Positions 17,000 through 26,734 of a DNA stretch of 64,000 bases are shown piece by piece. The stretch is taken from the NCBI GenBank assembly GCA_002722885.1, contig PBNE01000006.1, forward strand, positions 395,894-459,893. The letters are read 5' to 3'. The stretch's first letter is position 1; each line of letters opens with the position of its first letter. The DNA is from Rhodospirillaceae bacterium (lineage in GTDB: Bacteria; Pseudomonadota; Alphaproteobacteria; SP197). Below the pieces are notes generated by a model that was given only the letters and a program-made list of their open reading frames with translations, did no database searches and was not told the origin of the DNA. The translations under genes and the position numbers were made by a program.

Positions 17000-17803
17000 A
17001 TGCCCGCACGTCTGACCGAAGCCCAGGTTGCTCAGTACCACGATGAAGGTCTTGTCATCCCTGACTGGCGTTTGCCCGATGATGTCCTGCAGCGTCTGCG
17101 CGACAACTATGACAGTTTGCTGGAGGCCAATCGTAAGGCACCGGGGGCCAGCGAGGACTTCATGGTCGGGGTCCATATTGCTGATCCTGGGCCCATGGGC
17201 GTCCAGGGCGTGCCGGATCTTCTGGAGGTGATCAGGTTGCCGGACATCCTCGAGATGGTCTCGCAGGTCGCCGGCCCGAATCTGATCCTGTGGGGTACCA
17301 CGGTCTTCGGAAAGCCGGCCGGAACCGGCAAGGCGACGCCCTGGCACCAGGACGGGGACTACTATCCGATCGAACCGCTCGAAACGACGACCGTATGGGT
17401 CTCACTTGACCATACCCGGCCGGAGAACGGCTGCATGCGTTACATTCCTGGCAGTCATCGCGACCGCAAGCTCTACCCCCATCACTGGAATGAAGACCCG
17501 GGCTTCACGCTCTACCAGGAGATTGATCCCGAGTTTGCTCCAGAGGGCCAGGCTCGGGACATCGTTCTGGAGCCCGGCCAGATCTCGATCCATGACGTCT
17601 ATCTGGTCCACGGGTCCTCAGCGAACACGTCTTCAGAACGACGCGCGGGCCTGGTGTTCCGCATCATGCCCGGCACTAGCCATTACAATCACGCCCGGGG
17701 GGGAGCCAGCGAGAACCCTAGCCACGACTACTCGCGCCGCCCTCTCTTTCTGCTCAGCGGTCAGGACAGGACCGGAAAGAACGATTTCGCAATCGGACAC
17801 TGA
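17000..17803 (+). CDS. Phytanoyl-CoA dioxygenase (PhyH) family Fe(II)/2-oxoglutarate oxygenase
   Basis: 267 residues. The iron-binding facial triad is visible: His116 and Asp118 in PWHQDGDYY and His204 in DVYLVHGSS; the 2-oxoglutarate arginine is in SERRAGLVFR. Bacterial PhyH proteins hydroxylate diverse small molecules, so a phytanoyl substrate should not be assumed. It is coupled to the amidohydrolase (9-nt gap). Together with the M24 and methyltransferase-like genes this suggests breakdown of a methylated or modified amino compound, which is inference. Confidence 0.9.
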   Translation: MPARLTEAQVAQYHDEGLVIPDWRLPDDVLQRLRDNYDSLLEANRKAPGASEDFMVGVHIADPGPMGVQGVPDLLEVIRLPDILEMVSQVAGPNLILWGTTVFGKPAGTGKATPWHQDGDYYPIEPLETTTVWVSLDHTRPENGCMRYIPGSHRDRKLYPHHWNEDPGFTLYQEIDPEFAPEGQARDIVLEPGQISIHDVYLVHGSSANTSSERRAGLVFRIMPGTSHYNHARGGASENPSHDYSRRPLFLLSGQDRTGKNDFAIGH

Positions 17804-17862
17804 TGCTTCGGGCGCAGCGATCCAACTCCGCCGCCGCCCAAGCATTGTGGATCGGTCGAAAC

Positions 17863-17891
17863 AAAAAGGCCCGGTTAAATGGAACCGGGCC
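17863..17891 (-). terminator. Terminator after tRNA-Ala
   Basis: On the minus strand a 9-bp stem GGCCCGGTT / AACCGGGCC with a CCATTT loop is followed by TTTTT (17867-17863). It lies just beyond the tRNA 3' end. Confidence 0.85.
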
Positions 17892-17899
17892 TTGATGTT

Positions 17900-17975
<76 letters not shown>

Positions 17976-18080
17976 GAAACTCTCTGATCCACGCCGTCTG
18001 GGGGCGGCGCGGAGCGCGAACCTATGCGTGGTGGCTTGTACGATCAAGAGCGAAGATACTTCGCCTTGATCGCCATCCGA

Positions 18081-18401
18081 TCAGGACTCTTCGTCCTCGT
18101 GCGGCTTGGTGCCACCGACACCGACATCACCCAGATCGTCCTCATCCTCGTCGTCATCGGGAAGCAGATCTGCGTCATCGTCGTCGTCAAGGTCCTCAAC
18201 CTCGTCCTCAGGCGCTGCCTTCTCTTCGGCCACCGGTACGACCTTCTTGGCCTCCGGAGCGGCTTCACGAGTCCGGCGTTTCACCTCAAGCTCAACAACC
18301 ATGCCGCAAGACGGACAGGTGGGTGGCGTCTTCTGCATGTCGTAGAATTTGGCACCGCAGTTCTCACAGAGATGTTTGGTGCCCAGATCGGCCTTCGGCA
18401 A
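18081..18401 (-). CDS. TIGR02300 (FYDLN-acid) family zinc-ribbon protein
   Basis: 106 residues. It begins with a zinc ribbon: Cys12-x2-Cys15 ([11 protein letters not shown]) and Cys29-x2-Cys32 (CPSC). The C-terminal half is very acidic (runs of Asp and Glu). Family proteins of about 110 residues are common in alphaproteobacteria next to aroA, as here; the role is unknown. I choose the TTG at 18401 because the family starts at ADLGTK and GGAGGA lies seven bases upstream. A longer reading from 18518 is possible but its extra 39 residues look non-coding. Confidence 0.85.
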   Translation of the reverse strand: MPKADLGTKHLCENCGAKFYDMQKTPPTCPSCGMVVELEVKRRTREAAPEAKKVVPVAEEKAAPEDEVEDLDDDDDADLLPDDDEDEDDLGDVGVGGTKPHEDEES

Positions 18402-18597
18402 CGGGGTGTCCTCCGCTGGACTTCTGGTCGTGACGTGGGCCGCGCGAATATCGTCTCGCTGCGCGTCTGTCAAAAGGAAATCGCGATGCCTGGGCCCGGG
18501 GGCTGATTGCTGGGCCAATTGTTATGCTGCGCATTTCCTGATGGTGATAACCATTGGGTGGTTCCCCCGGGTCGCGATCCACACTAGAAACCGTTCC

Positions 18598-19953
18598 ATG
18601 AACTCCACGCACATCACACAGAACCGCACGGCATCCGCGCTCACGGCGTCCCCCGCTCGCTCCCTGGTGGGAGGTTTGCGTGTGCCGGGTGACAAGTCGA
18701 TTTCTCACCGTGCGCTCATTCTGGGGGGGCTGACGGTGGGAGAGACAACAGTCTCCGGGTTGCTTGAAGGAGAGGACGTCCTGGCCACAGCTGGGGCTAT
18801 GCGCGCTTATGGCGCCGAAGTCGAGCGTGACAGCGATGGGGTCTGGCACATCCACGGTTGCGGTGTCTCGGGACTGGGTGAGCCGGCCGGTGTGCTTGAT
18901 CTGGGCAATTCTGGCACCGGGGTGCGGTTGCTCATGGGTGTTGCGGTCGGTCACGCCTTCACATCGTTCTTCACAGGCGATGAATCGCTCAGAAGCCGCC
19001 CGATGGACCGCATTTGCCATCCGCTTGAGGCGATGGGAGCAACCTTTCTTTACCGTACCGGTGACCGTTTGCCGCTCGCGGTAACAGGACCAAAAAGCTT
19101 GCGTCCGATTACCTATGAGCTTCCTGTGCCGTCGGCGCAGGTCAAATCGGCCGTGCTGCTGGCCGGGCTTCATGCACCGGGCGTGACCAGCGTCATCGAG
19201 ACGGCAGCCACACGGGATCATTCCGAGCGCATGTTGCGTGGCTTCGGCGCTGATGTGACGGTCGAAGATGGTGGCGATCGCCGGGTGATTTCCCTCGCCG
19301 GCCATCAGGAACTGCGCCCCACCACCATTCACGTGCCCGGCGATCCGTCATCGGCAGCCTTTCCCGTCGTGGCCGCGGCCTGCCTTCCTGGTTCGTCGGT
19401 CCGGATCGATGGAGTCGGAGCGAATCCCATGCGAACCGGCTTGATCGAAACGCTGCGGGAGATGGGCGCGAAGATCACCCTGCTCAACGAGCGGGAGGAG
19501 GGCGGTGAGCCTGTCGCCGACCTTCAGATCGAAGGCTCCGAACTTCGGGGTATCGAGGTGCCGCCAGAGCGCGCACCGACTATGATCGATGAATATCCTG
19601 TTCTCGCCGTTGCCGCCGCCTGTGCCAGCGGCCGCACGGTTATGCGTGGGCTTGCCGAGCTCCGTGTCAAGGAGAGCGACCGTCTCAGCGCGGTGGCGAC
19701 TGGCCTGGCGGACAACGGCGTCCCGGTCGAAGAGCTTGAGGACGGCCTCATTGTGACCGGCTGCGAAGGCAAGCCACAGGGCGGAGGCACCGTTGCTGCA
19801 CGGCTGGATCACCGCATCGCCATGGCGTTTCTGGTGCTCGGCATGATCTCGCGGAACGGTGTGACGATCGATGATGTCTCACCCATCGAAACAAGTTTTC
19901 CGGGCTTTTCTGACCTGATGACAAACCTTGGTGCGGAGTTTCAGACGCAGTGA
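18598..19953 (+). CDS. aroA: 3-phosphoshikimate 1-carboxyvinyltransferase (EPSP synthase, CP4-like)
   Basis: 451 residues. It makes EPSP from shikimate-3-phosphate and PEP in aromatic amino acid synthesis. Key segments are [10 protein letters not shown] (Lys33), [12 protein letters not shown], the RPMDRI loop, [13 protein letters not shown], the catalytic region [17 protein letters not shown] and LRVKESDR. The overall sequence is of the CP4/class II type, but the PEP-site loop is GNSGTG with Gly, not the Ala that gives CP4 its glyphosate insensitivity. ATG 18598 is the first start that fits the family N-terminus. cmk overlaps its stop. Confidence 0.96.
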   Translation: MNSTHITQNRTASALTASPARSLVGGLRVPGDKSISHRALILGGLTVGETTVSGLLEGEDVLATAGAMRAYGAEVERDSDGVWHIHGCGVSGLGEPAGVLDLGNSGTGVRLLMGVAVGHAFTSFFTGDESLRSRPMDRICHPLEAMGATFLYRTGDRLPLAVTGPKSLRPITYELPVPSAQVKSAVLLAGLHAPGVTSVIETAATRDHSERMLRGFGADVTVEDGGDRRVISLAGHQELRPTTIHVPGDPSSAAFPVVAAACLPGSSVRIDGVGANPMRTGLIETLREMGAKITLLNEREEGGEPVADLQIEGSELRGIEVPPERAPTMIDEYPVLAVAAACASGRTVMRGLAELRVKESDRLSAVATGLADNGVPVEELEDGLIVTGCEGKPQGGGTVAARLDHRIAMAFLVLGMISRNGVTIDDVSPIETSFPGFSDLMTNLGAEFQTQ

Positions 19954-20621
19954 GCAATGTAGTAATCGCCGTCGACGGGCCTGTTGCGGCCGGGAAGGGG
20001 ACGCTGGCGCGACGTTTGGCAGCCCACCTTGGCCTCCAGCACCTCGACAGCGGCATGATCTACCGGGCTGCGGCGGCACGGTTGCTGGAGACCGGCGGCC
20101 AGCCCGTTGATGCCGCTGCCGCAGAAGCCGCGGCCAAAGCGCTTTCTGCCGACGACCTCACCCGGCCCAATCTGCGCGATCAGGCGATCGGGGGCGCGGC
20201 GTCAAAGGTCGCGGTGATCCCGGCGGTTCGTGCCGCTCTGCTTGAGTTTCAGCGCCGTTTTGTTCAGACCCCGCCAGGTGCCGTAATCGATGGGCGGGAC
20301 ATCGGAACGGTCGTCTGCCCTGATGCCAATGTGAAGCTTTATGTCACCGCCTCGTTGGACGCTCGTGCAGGCCGGCGTCATGCCGAGCTTGAGGCTCGGG
20401 ATGGCAGCGCGGACTTCAAAGCCATTCGTGCTGAAATCTCAGAGCGGGATCGCCGGGATATGGAACGCGAGACGGCACCGTTGCGCCAGGCCGATGATGC
20501 CGTCACGCTCGATACGTCGGATCTTGACGCCGACATGGCCTTTCAGGCGGCACTCGAAATCATCGAGCAGAGCTTGAAGCAGCAGGGCAACATCGCTATA
20601 GAGTCGCCGGCTTCGGCCTGA
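19950..20621 (+). CDS. cmk: Cytidylate kinase
   Basis: 223 residues. It phosphorylates CMP and dCMP. P-loop GPVAAGKGT (10-18), NMP-binding region ([11 protein letters not shown]), [13 protein letters not shown], and lid arginines in [10 protein letters not shown] are all present. It starts with GTG overlapping the aroA stop (GTGA), so the two genes are translationally coupled. aroA-cmk-rpsA is a widely conserved order. Confidence 0.97.
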   Translation: MSNVVIAVDGPVAAGKGTLARRLAAHLGLQHLDSGMIYRAAAARLLETGGQPVDAAAAEAAAKALSADDLTRPNLRDQAIGGAASKVAVIPAVRAALLEFQRRFVQTPPGAVIDGRDIGTVVCPDANVKLYVTASLDARAGRRHAELEARDGSADFKAIRAEISERDRRDMERETAPLRQADDAVTLDTSDLDADMAFQAALEIIEQSLKQQGNIAIESPASA

Positions 20622-20728
20622 ATGGCCGGAACAGACACCTGTCTCGCAAGGACAAAGCCTGAAGCGAAATTCTAAGCAGGTGTCAAAGAAAGCGCAGGAA
20701 AGCGCTTTTGAGGGAATCAGGAGACAAC

Positions 20729-22585
20729 ATGACCGACAGCAGCGTGGTGCAGGACGCACCTGTGTCCGATGAGAATTTTGAGGATCTGTTCAACGAGTTT
20801 TTGCAGCGCGTCGACATCGTCGAGGGCGCCGTGGTGGAGGGCACGGTTGTGTCGATCCAGGGCGATGCGGCCCTGATCGACGTCGGCCTCAAGGCTGAAG
20901 GCCGGATTGCGCTGCGCGAATTCACGCCCCCGGGTGGTGAGCCGACCATCGCCGTGGGCGACAAGATCGAGGTCTTTGTCGAGCGGCTCGAAAACCGCAA
21001 TGGCGAAACCGTGCTGTCGCGCGAGAAGGCGCAGCGCGAGGAAGTCTGGAACCAGCTCGAGGCTGCGTTCGAGAACTCCGACCGTGTGAAGGGCTACATC
21101 GTGCAGCGGGTCAAGGGTGGCTTCACGGTCAACCTCGGTGGCGCCTTTGCGTTTCTGCCGGGCAGCCAGGTCGATATCCGCCCCGTGCGCGACGTCACCC
21201 CGCTGATGGGCGACGAGCACGAGTTCCGGATTCTTAAGATGGACCGCCGTCGCGGCAACATCGTTGTGTCACGCCGTTCGGTGCTGGAAGACGAGCGTGC
21301 CGATCAGCGTGCCGATCTCATCACCGGCCTCACCGAAGGCCAGGTTCTCGACGGCATGGTCAAGAACATCACCGACTACGGTGCGTTCGTTGATCTCGGC
21401 GGTCTCGACGGCCTGCTCCACGTCACGGATATCTCGTGGCGCCGGATCAACCACCCGACCGAGGCGCTCAGCATCGGCCAGACCGTGCGTGTGCAGGTCA
21501 TCCGCTTCAATCCGGAGACCCAGCGCATCAGCCTTGGCATGAAGCAGCTGGAAGCCGACCCCTGGGAAGGTGTGGCCGCGAAGTATCCGGCCAGCGCACG
21601 CTTCAAGGGCCGTGTCACCAACATCACCGACTACGGCGCCTTCGTGGAGCTGGAGCCGGGGATCGAGGGCCTGGTCCACGTTTCCGAGATGAGCTGGACG
21701 CGCAAGAACGTGCATCCCGGCAAGATCGTCTCGACCAGCCAGGAAGTCGATGTCGAGGTTCTCGACGTCGATTCCGACAAGCGCCGGATCAGCCTTGGCA
21801 TCAAGCAGACCCAGGAGAACCCCTGGGACGATTTCCTTGCCAAGTACCCGATCGACAGCGAGGTCGAGGGCGAGGTCAAGAACATCACCGAGTTCGGTCT
21901 GTTCATCGACATCGGCAACGATCTCGACGGCATGGTGCACATGTCGGATCTCAGCTGGGACAAAACCGGCGAGGAGGCGATCAACGACTACAAGAAGGGT
22001 GATCAGGTCAAGGCCAAGGTGCTTGATGTCGACATCGACAAGGAGCGCATCAGCCTGGGCGTGAAGCAGCTCCAAGCCGATCCGCTGGCCGACGCCATGG
22101 ACGGTGTTACGCGTGGCTCCGTGGTCACCTGTGTGGTCTCCAAGATCGTCGACAACGGCGTCGAGGTTCTGGTCGACGACAGGCTGCCGGGCTTCATCCG
22201 CAAGGCGGAGCTGGCGCGCGAGCGTGGCGATCAGCGTCCGGACCGCTTTGTCGAAGGCGACCGTCTCGATGCCAAGGTCACGGCTATCGATCGTGTCACG
22301 CGCCGTATCTCCCTCTCGGTCAAGGCTCTTGAGATCGAGGACGAGAAGAAGGCCATGAAGACGTACGGTTCTGCCGACAGCGGCGCGACCCTGGGCGACA
22401 TTCTCGGCGCGGCTCTGTCCGCCAAGGGTGCCGATGCCGAGGATGCTACTGCCGAGGAGACGGCTGCTGAAGAGGCTCCTGCAGAGAAGGCTTCGGTCGA
22501 AAAGGCCGCCGCTGAGGAAGCTCCCGCCGAGGACGCTGCTTCGGAGGACACCGCCGAGGCTGCGGACGACGATACCAAGTCCTAA
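20729..22585 (+). CDS. rpsA: 30S ribosomal protein S1
   Basis: 618 residues with six S1 RNA-binding domains. Characteristic strands such as ITDYGAFVDLGGLDGLLHVTD, ITDYGAFVELEPGIEGLVHVS and ITEFGLFIDIGNDLDGMVHMS mark the middle repeats. It brings mRNA to the small ribosomal subunit, mainly those with weak Shine-Dalgarno sites. The last 60 or so residues are a low-complexity Ala/Glu tail, common in this group. ATG 20729 follows CAGGAG. The 107-bp gap after cmk contains no gene. Confidence 0.98.
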   Translation: MTDSSVVQDAPVSDENFEDLFNEFLQRVDIVEGAVVEGTVVSIQGDAALIDVGLKAEGRIALREFTPPGGEPTIAVGDKIEVFVERLENRNGETVLSREKAQREEVWNQLEAAFENSDRVKGYIVQRVKGGFTVNLGGAFAFLPGSQVDIRPVRDVTPLMGDEHEFRILKMDRRRGNIVVSRRSVLEDERADQRADLITGLTEGQVLDGMVKNITDYGAFVDLGGLDGLLHVTDISWRRINHPTEALSIGQTVRVQVIRFNPETQRISLGMKQLEADPWEGVAAKYPASARFKGRVTNITDYGAFVELEPGIEGLVHVSEMSWTRKNVHPGKIVSTSQEVDVEVLDVDSDKRRISLGIKQTQENPWDDFLAKYPIDSEVEGEVKNITEFGLFIDIGNDLDGMVHMSDLSWDKTGEEAINDYKKGDQVKAKVLDVDIDKERISLGVKQLQADPLADAMDGVTRGSVVTCVVSKIVDNGVEVLVDDRLPGFIRKAELARERGDQRPDRFVEGDRLDAKVTAIDRVTRRISLSVKALEIEDEKKAMKTYGSADSGATLGDILGAALSAKGADAEDATAEETAAEEAPAEKASVEKAAAEEAPAEDAASEDTAEAADDDTKS

Positions 22586-22613
22586 CGGCAGCGTGTGACA
22601 GGGGACTGTGCCG

Positions 22614-23525
22614 ATGGCTGATGACGCGGAGGACTTGATCGAGCGTCAGCGGCTTCGGCGCCGTCTCGTTTTCTGGCGGCTGCTGACGGTCGCCGCCGTG
22701 GCAGTGGCGTTGGTCATCGCCTACGGACAGCTCTCGACATCAGAGATCGGCGATCATGTCGCTGTGCTCAAGGTGTCCGGTGTCATCGAAGGCGATGATC
22801 GCCGCGAAGCCACTCTTGATCGCATTGCGGGCGACGACAGCGTTCAGGCTCTGATCGTGCGGATCAACAGCCCCGGCGGGACATTTGTCGGGGGTGAAAC
22901 GCTCTATCTCGCCTTGCAACGGGTTGCGGCAGAAAAGCCGGTGGTGGCGGTGATGGATGATGTAGCCGCATCAGCTGGCTACATGATCGCGATGGCTGGG
23001 GATCACGTCATCGCTCGCCAGGGCACGATCACCGGTTCGATCGGCGTGATCTTTCCCACCACCCAGGTCTACGAGTTCTTTGACGAGTTCGGCGTGACTT
23101 TCGAGAACATCAAGAGTGATCCCCTGAAGGCCAATCCCACGCCATTCGAGGAGACACTGCCTGCCGCCCGTGACTCGATGCAGGAGATGGTCGACCAATT
23201 GCAGGTGGTGTTTGTTTCCATAGTTGATGCCGGTCGCCCCAAACTCGACACGGCGGCGATTCAGCAGTTGGCCGATGGCCGAGTCTTTTCGGGCGTGCAA
23301 GCGCTAGAGAACGGCTTGATCGATGAATTGGGCGGGGATCGTGAGGCGCGCGCCTGGCTGATGGCCGAACACGATATCTCCGACAGCCTCCCGGCGCAGG
23401 ACGTGAAGATCGACGATGATCTCCCCTGGTATGCGGAGTTTTTGCGCGAAACCGGAAAAAGCGTTTTGCCAGAACCACTTACCCTTGACGGCCTGTTGGC
23501 GCTCTGGCAACCTGACCTGCAATAG
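22614..23525 (+). CDS. sppA: Signal peptide peptidase SppA (S49 serine protease)
   Basis: 303 residues, the short single-domain form. An N-terminal membrane anchor (about 21-39) is followed by the S49 domain. The nucleophile is Ser120 (VAASAGYMIA) and the general base Lys167 (NIKSDPLKA), with the typical VRINSPGG strand. It degrades cleaved signal peptides in the inner membrane. The start could also be GTG 22608, but AGGGGA is better spaced for ATG 22614. It lies 28 nt after rpsA. Confidence 0.93.
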   Translation: MADDAEDLIERQRLRRRLVFWRLLTVAAVAVALVIAYGQLSTSEIGDHVAVLKVSGVIEGDDRREATLDRIAGDDSVQALIVRINSPGGTFVGGETLYLALQRVAAEKPVVAVMDDVAASAGYMIAMAGDHVIARQGTITGSIGVIFPTTQVYEFFDEFGVTFENIKSDPLKANPTPFEETLPAARDSMQEMVDQLQVVFVSIVDAGRPKLDTAAIQQLADGRVFSGVQALENGLIDELGGDREARAWLMAEHDISDSLPAQDVKIDDDLPWYAEFLRETGKSVLPEPLTLDGLLALWQPDLQ

Positions 23526-23585
23526 AGCACAGATGGTCGGGGCGGCCGTGGTTGCACGGCGGGCCAGAATGCCGGGAAAGCCGAC

Positions 23586-23876
23586 ATGACAAAATCGGAA
23601 CTGATCGCCCGTTTGTCGGAGCGATACCCTCATCTCTACCAGCGCGATGTCGAACGCATCGTCAACACCGTATTTGACGAGATCAGTGGCGCGCTGGCTG
23701 ATGGTAACCGTGTTGAGCTGCGTGGCTTCGGGTCGTTTTCCGTGCGTAAGCGTAACGCCCGCGTCGGCCGCAATCCCCGGACCGGCGCCACGGTGAAGGT
23801 CGACGAGAAGTTCCTTCCCTTCTTCAAGACCGGCAAGGAACTGCGTGATCGCCTGAACGTCGGCGAGGAAGACTAA
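23586..23876 (+). CDS. ihfB: Integration host factor, beta subunit
   Basis: 96 residues. A full HU/IHF fold: helices [17 protein letters not shown], the RGFGSF strand, and the DNA-intercalating arm with RNPRTG. IHF bends DNA in recombination, replication and sigma-54 promoters. The alpha subunit is not in the window. rpsA-sppA-ihfB is a common order. Confidence 0.96.
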   Translation: MTKSELIARLSERYPHLYQRDVERIVNTVFDEISGALADGNRVELRGFGSFSVRKRNARVGRNPRTGATVKVDEKFLPFFKTGKELRDRLNVGEED

Positions 23877-23882
23877 TCGTCA

Positions 23883-24254
23883 ATGCGGAATCCCGCCAAA
23901 TGGATGGTGGCTTCCCTGGGGCTCGTGATCATTCTGATCATCACTGCCTTTGCCGTTGCCAACAGAGAGACAATCGCAGTCTCGTTCGCTCCGCTGCCGT
24001 GGGTGATGGATTCTCCGCTTTGGATCGCAATCTTGTTGTCGTTCGGGATCGGTGCGCTCTTTGGCGGGTTGTTTGTCTGGGCCAAGGCGCACCGCAGTCG
24101 CAAGCGTTCCGCAGAACGCCGCAGAGAGATCAAGAGCATCGAGAAACAGCTGGCAGTGGCCAGGGCACAGGTGACGAAACTGGAAGCGGAACAGCGCCAG
24201 CAGCAGGCCGTTTTGACGGACAACATGCCAGTCACAGAGCAGGATGCGGCCTGA
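23883..24254 (+). CDS. LapA-domain (DUF1049) membrane protein
   Basis: 123 residues. Two membrane helices (about 8-27 and 44-66) are followed by a basic, coiled-coil tail (about 70-115). This layout matches LapA/YciS-like proteins, which in gammaproteobacteria act with LapB in lipopolysaccharide control. No lapB-like TPR gene follows here, so the role is uncertain. It starts 6 nt after ihfB. Confidence 0.8.
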   Translation: MRNPAKWMVASLGLVIILIITAFAVANRETIAVSFAPLPWVMDSPLWIAILLSFGIGALFGGLFVWAKAHRSRKRSAERRREIKSIEKQLAVARAQVTKLEAEQRQQQAVLTDNMPVTEQDAA

Positions 24255-24277
24255 TCCGCGTCTGACGGAGCCCTTCT

Positions 24278-25234
24278 ATGGCCCTCATGGTTGCCGGTGA
24301 CGAGGTTCATCGCCTTCTCGACTACCCCTCGCTGGTTGAGGGTCTGAAGCAGTTCCATCTGCAAGACACGCACGAAGCTTTTGATGTGCATCTTGCGCAG
24401 CCAGCGCCGACGGGAACGGAGAACGTGTTTCTGGCGCTTCCGGCCTGGCAGCGCGATGAGGCGATCGGGATCAAGCTGGTCACTGTGTTTCCGGACAACG
24501 AATACACAGGCACCGGCCTGCCCTCGGTGCAGGGTGTCTATGCGCTGTTCGACGGCAGGAACGGCCAGCCGCTGGCCTTGATGGACGGCACGGCGTTGAC
24601 CCTGCGCAAGACCGCCGGCGATTCGGCCACCGGGGCGAGTTTTCTTGCCCGTCACGATGCTCAGACCATGCTGATGGTGGGTGCCGGGGCCATGGCTCCG
24701 CATCTCATCATGGCGCACACGGCGATTCGCCCATCAATCAAGACCGTGCACGTCTGGAACCGCAGCCCCGAGCGGGCTGCTACGGTTGCGGCGGAGCTCA
24801 GTCTTGAAGGCATCACCATTGAAGCCACGTCCGATCTCGAAGCTGCGGTACGCGAAGCTGATGTGATCTCCTGCGCCACGATGGCGACTGAACCGCTGAT
24901 CCAGGGGACCTGGCTCAAGCCCGGCAGCCATCTCGATCTCGTCGGCAGTTATCAGAAACACATGCGGGAATCGGACGATGAGTGTGTACGGCGCGCCCGG
25001 ATCTACATGGATTCGCGCATGTTCACCCTGGGCCGTGTCGGCGATATCTCGCAGCCGACAGAAAGCGGCGCCATGACTGAGGATGAGGTGGTCGGCGACC
25101 TCTTCGACCTTTCTCGCGGCCAATGCCAGGGGCGAACCAGCGATGACGAGATCACGCTGTTCAAGAACTCCGGCGGTGGTCATCTCGATCTCGGAACCGC
25201 ACGATTCCTGATGGAGAGGCTTGGCGGGAGTTGA
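24278..25234 (+). CDS. Ornithine cyclodeaminase/mu-crystallin family protein
   Basis: 318 residues. The NAD(P)-binding Rossmann segment is VGAGAMAPHLIMAH (about 128-141), preceded by the substrate-side DGTALTLRKTAGDSATGA. The family includes ornithine cyclodeaminase, alanine dehydrogenase and imine reductases, so the precise reaction is open. It lies 23 nt after the LapA gene and before pyrF with its own 73-nt gap. Confidence 0.85.
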   Translation: MALMVAGDEVHRLLDYPSLVEGLKQFHLQDTHEAFDVHLAQPAPTGTENVFLALPAWQRDEAIGIKLVTVFPDNEYTGTGLPSVQGVYALFDGRNGQPLALMDGTALTLRKTAGDSATGASFLARHDAQTMLMVGAGAMAPHLIMAHTAIRPSIKTVHVWNRSPERAATVAAELSLEGITIEATSDLEAAVREADVISCATMATEPLIQGTWLKPGSHLDLVGSYQKHMRESDDECVRRARIYMDSRMFTLGRVGDISQPTESGAMTEDEVVGDLFDLSRGQCQGRTSDDEITLFKNSGGGHLDLGTARFLMERLGGS

Positions 25235-25307
25235 TCCACGCCACGACTTTGCCTGCACTCCTGATCTGCTCTATAAGCCGCCTCGGTTGCGATCAGGACA
25301 CCCTCCT

Positions 25308-26018
25308 ATGACCCGCGATGATGCCGCCCGACGCCTTTTGTGCGCCGTTGATACGACCGACCTCGGTGAGGCCGGCGCCCTCGCTGCTGCGTTGAAGGGG
25401 CATATCAGTGCGCTCAAGCTCGGCCTTGAGTTTTTCTGCGCCCACGGTCCCCAGGGTGTGCGACAGGTCGTCGGTGACCAACACGGCCTGTTCCTCGATC
25501 TCAAGCTCCATGACATCCCGAACACGGTGGCCGGGGGCCTGCGCGGTATCGCACCCATCGGCCCCTTCCTCACCACCATCCACACTTCCGGTGGCGCGGG
25601 CATGATGCGCGCTGCCATGGATGCCGCTGCCGAAGCCGGAGCAGACCGCCCCAAGGTGGTCGCCGTCACGACGCTCACAAGCATGGACGACAGTGATCTC
25701 GATGATGTCGGCATGAAGGGCCCCGTGGCTGATCAGGTTCTGCGTCTCGCGGACCTCGCCCAGTCCACTGGTGTCGATGGTGTGGTCTGCTCGGCGCATG
25801 AGACGCGCCGTTTGCGTGGGCACTGCGGCCCAGACTTCCTTCTTGTTGTCCCAGGTATCCGGCCTGTCTGGGCGTCGACGGACGATCAGAAACGCATCAT
25901 GACACCCGGCGAGGCAATCGACGCAGGCGCCAGCTATCTCGTGGTCGGCCGGCCCATCACACGGGCTGATGATCCGGCGGAAGCTGCCGACCGCATTATC
26001 GAAGACATGGCGGGCTGA
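25308..26018 (+). CDS. pyrF: Orotidine 5'-phosphate decarboxylase
   Basis: 236 residues. It converts OMP to UMP. The catalytic motif LFLDLKLHDIPNTV carries the Asp-Lys-Asp network, and the phosphate-binding end is VVGRPIT. ATG 25308 gives the family length; the frame is open upstream without support. trpF starts one base after its stop codon, so pyrimidine and tryptophan genes share a transcript here. Confidence 0.97.
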   Translation: MTRDDAARRLLCAVDTTDLGEAGALAAALKGHISALKLGLEFFCAHGPQGVRQVVGDQHGLFLDLKLHDIPNTVAGGLRGIAPIGPFLTTIHTSGGAGMMRAAMDAAAEAGADRPKVVAVTTLTSMDDSDLDDVGMKGPVADQVLRLADLAQSTGVDGVVCSAHETRRLRGHCGPDFLLVVPGIRPVWASTDDQKRIMTPGEAIDAGASYLVVGRPITRADDPAEAADRIIEDMAG

Positions 26019-26019
26019 A

Positions 26020-26661
26020 ATGGCAGTCGACGTCAAGATTTGCGGTCTCACCGATCGTCCCGGCCTTGATGCTGCCATCCGTCATGGTGCACGCATGGTC
26101 GGATTCAACTTCTTTCCGGCCAGTCCGCGTTTCGTGTCGATGGATGCGGTTGCGGCGCTGGCCGCTGAGGTGCCGCAGGAAATCGAACGTGTGGGTGTCA
26201 CGGTCGACATGGACAATGAGACACTGGAGGCTGCCATCCGGTCGGCCCGTCTATCCACTGTTCAGCTTCATGGCCATGAAGATCCATCGCGCGCAGCTGA
26301 GATTCGGGAGCGTTTCGGCATCAAGGTCCTGAAAGTGGTTCGTGTTTCAGAGGCCAGCGATCTTGAGGCTGTTGCGGCCTTCGAACCGGTTGCCGACCTC
26401 CTGATGTTCGACACAAAGCCTCCGAAGGACGCGACGCGGCCCGGGGGCAATGCCATCGCGTTCGATTGGCGCCTGCTGGCCGGTTTCGCCACGAAGCGGC
26501 CATGGCTGCTTTCAGGTGGTCTTGAGGCAGACAATGTGCGCCAGGCCGCCGAGATCAGCGGCGCAAGTGCTGTGGATGTGGCATCGGGTGTGGAATCGGT
26601 GCCGGGCAGCAAAGATCCCGAGAAAATCCGCGAATTCATGGCTGTTTGCAGCGGATTGTAG
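26020..26661 (+). CDS. trpF: Phosphoribosylanthranilate isomerase
   Basis: 213 residues. It isomerises PRA to CdRP in tryptophan synthesis. The catalytic Cys is in VKICGLTD (residue 8), the general acid Asp in MFDTKPP, and the phosphate site includes [10 protein letters not shown]. It begins directly after pyrF and starts the conserved order trpF-trpB-trpA-accD-folC. Confidence 0.97.
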   Translation: MAVDVKICGLTDRPGLDAAIRHGARMVGFNFFPASPRFVSMDAVAALAAEVPQEIERVGVTVDMDNETLEAAIRSARLSTVQLHGHEDPSRAAEIRERFGIKVLKVVRVSEASDLEAVAAFEPVADLLMFDTKPPKDATRPGGNAIAFDWRLLAGFATKRPWLLSGGLEADNVRQAAEISGASAVDVASGVESVPGSKDPEKIREFMAVCSGL

Positions 26662-26734
26662 CGGCACGTTTCAGGCGTTGCGGAGACCGGACGAAAAAGG
26701 CATGGTCCGGCCTCCCAGACCACACGGACAGGCT

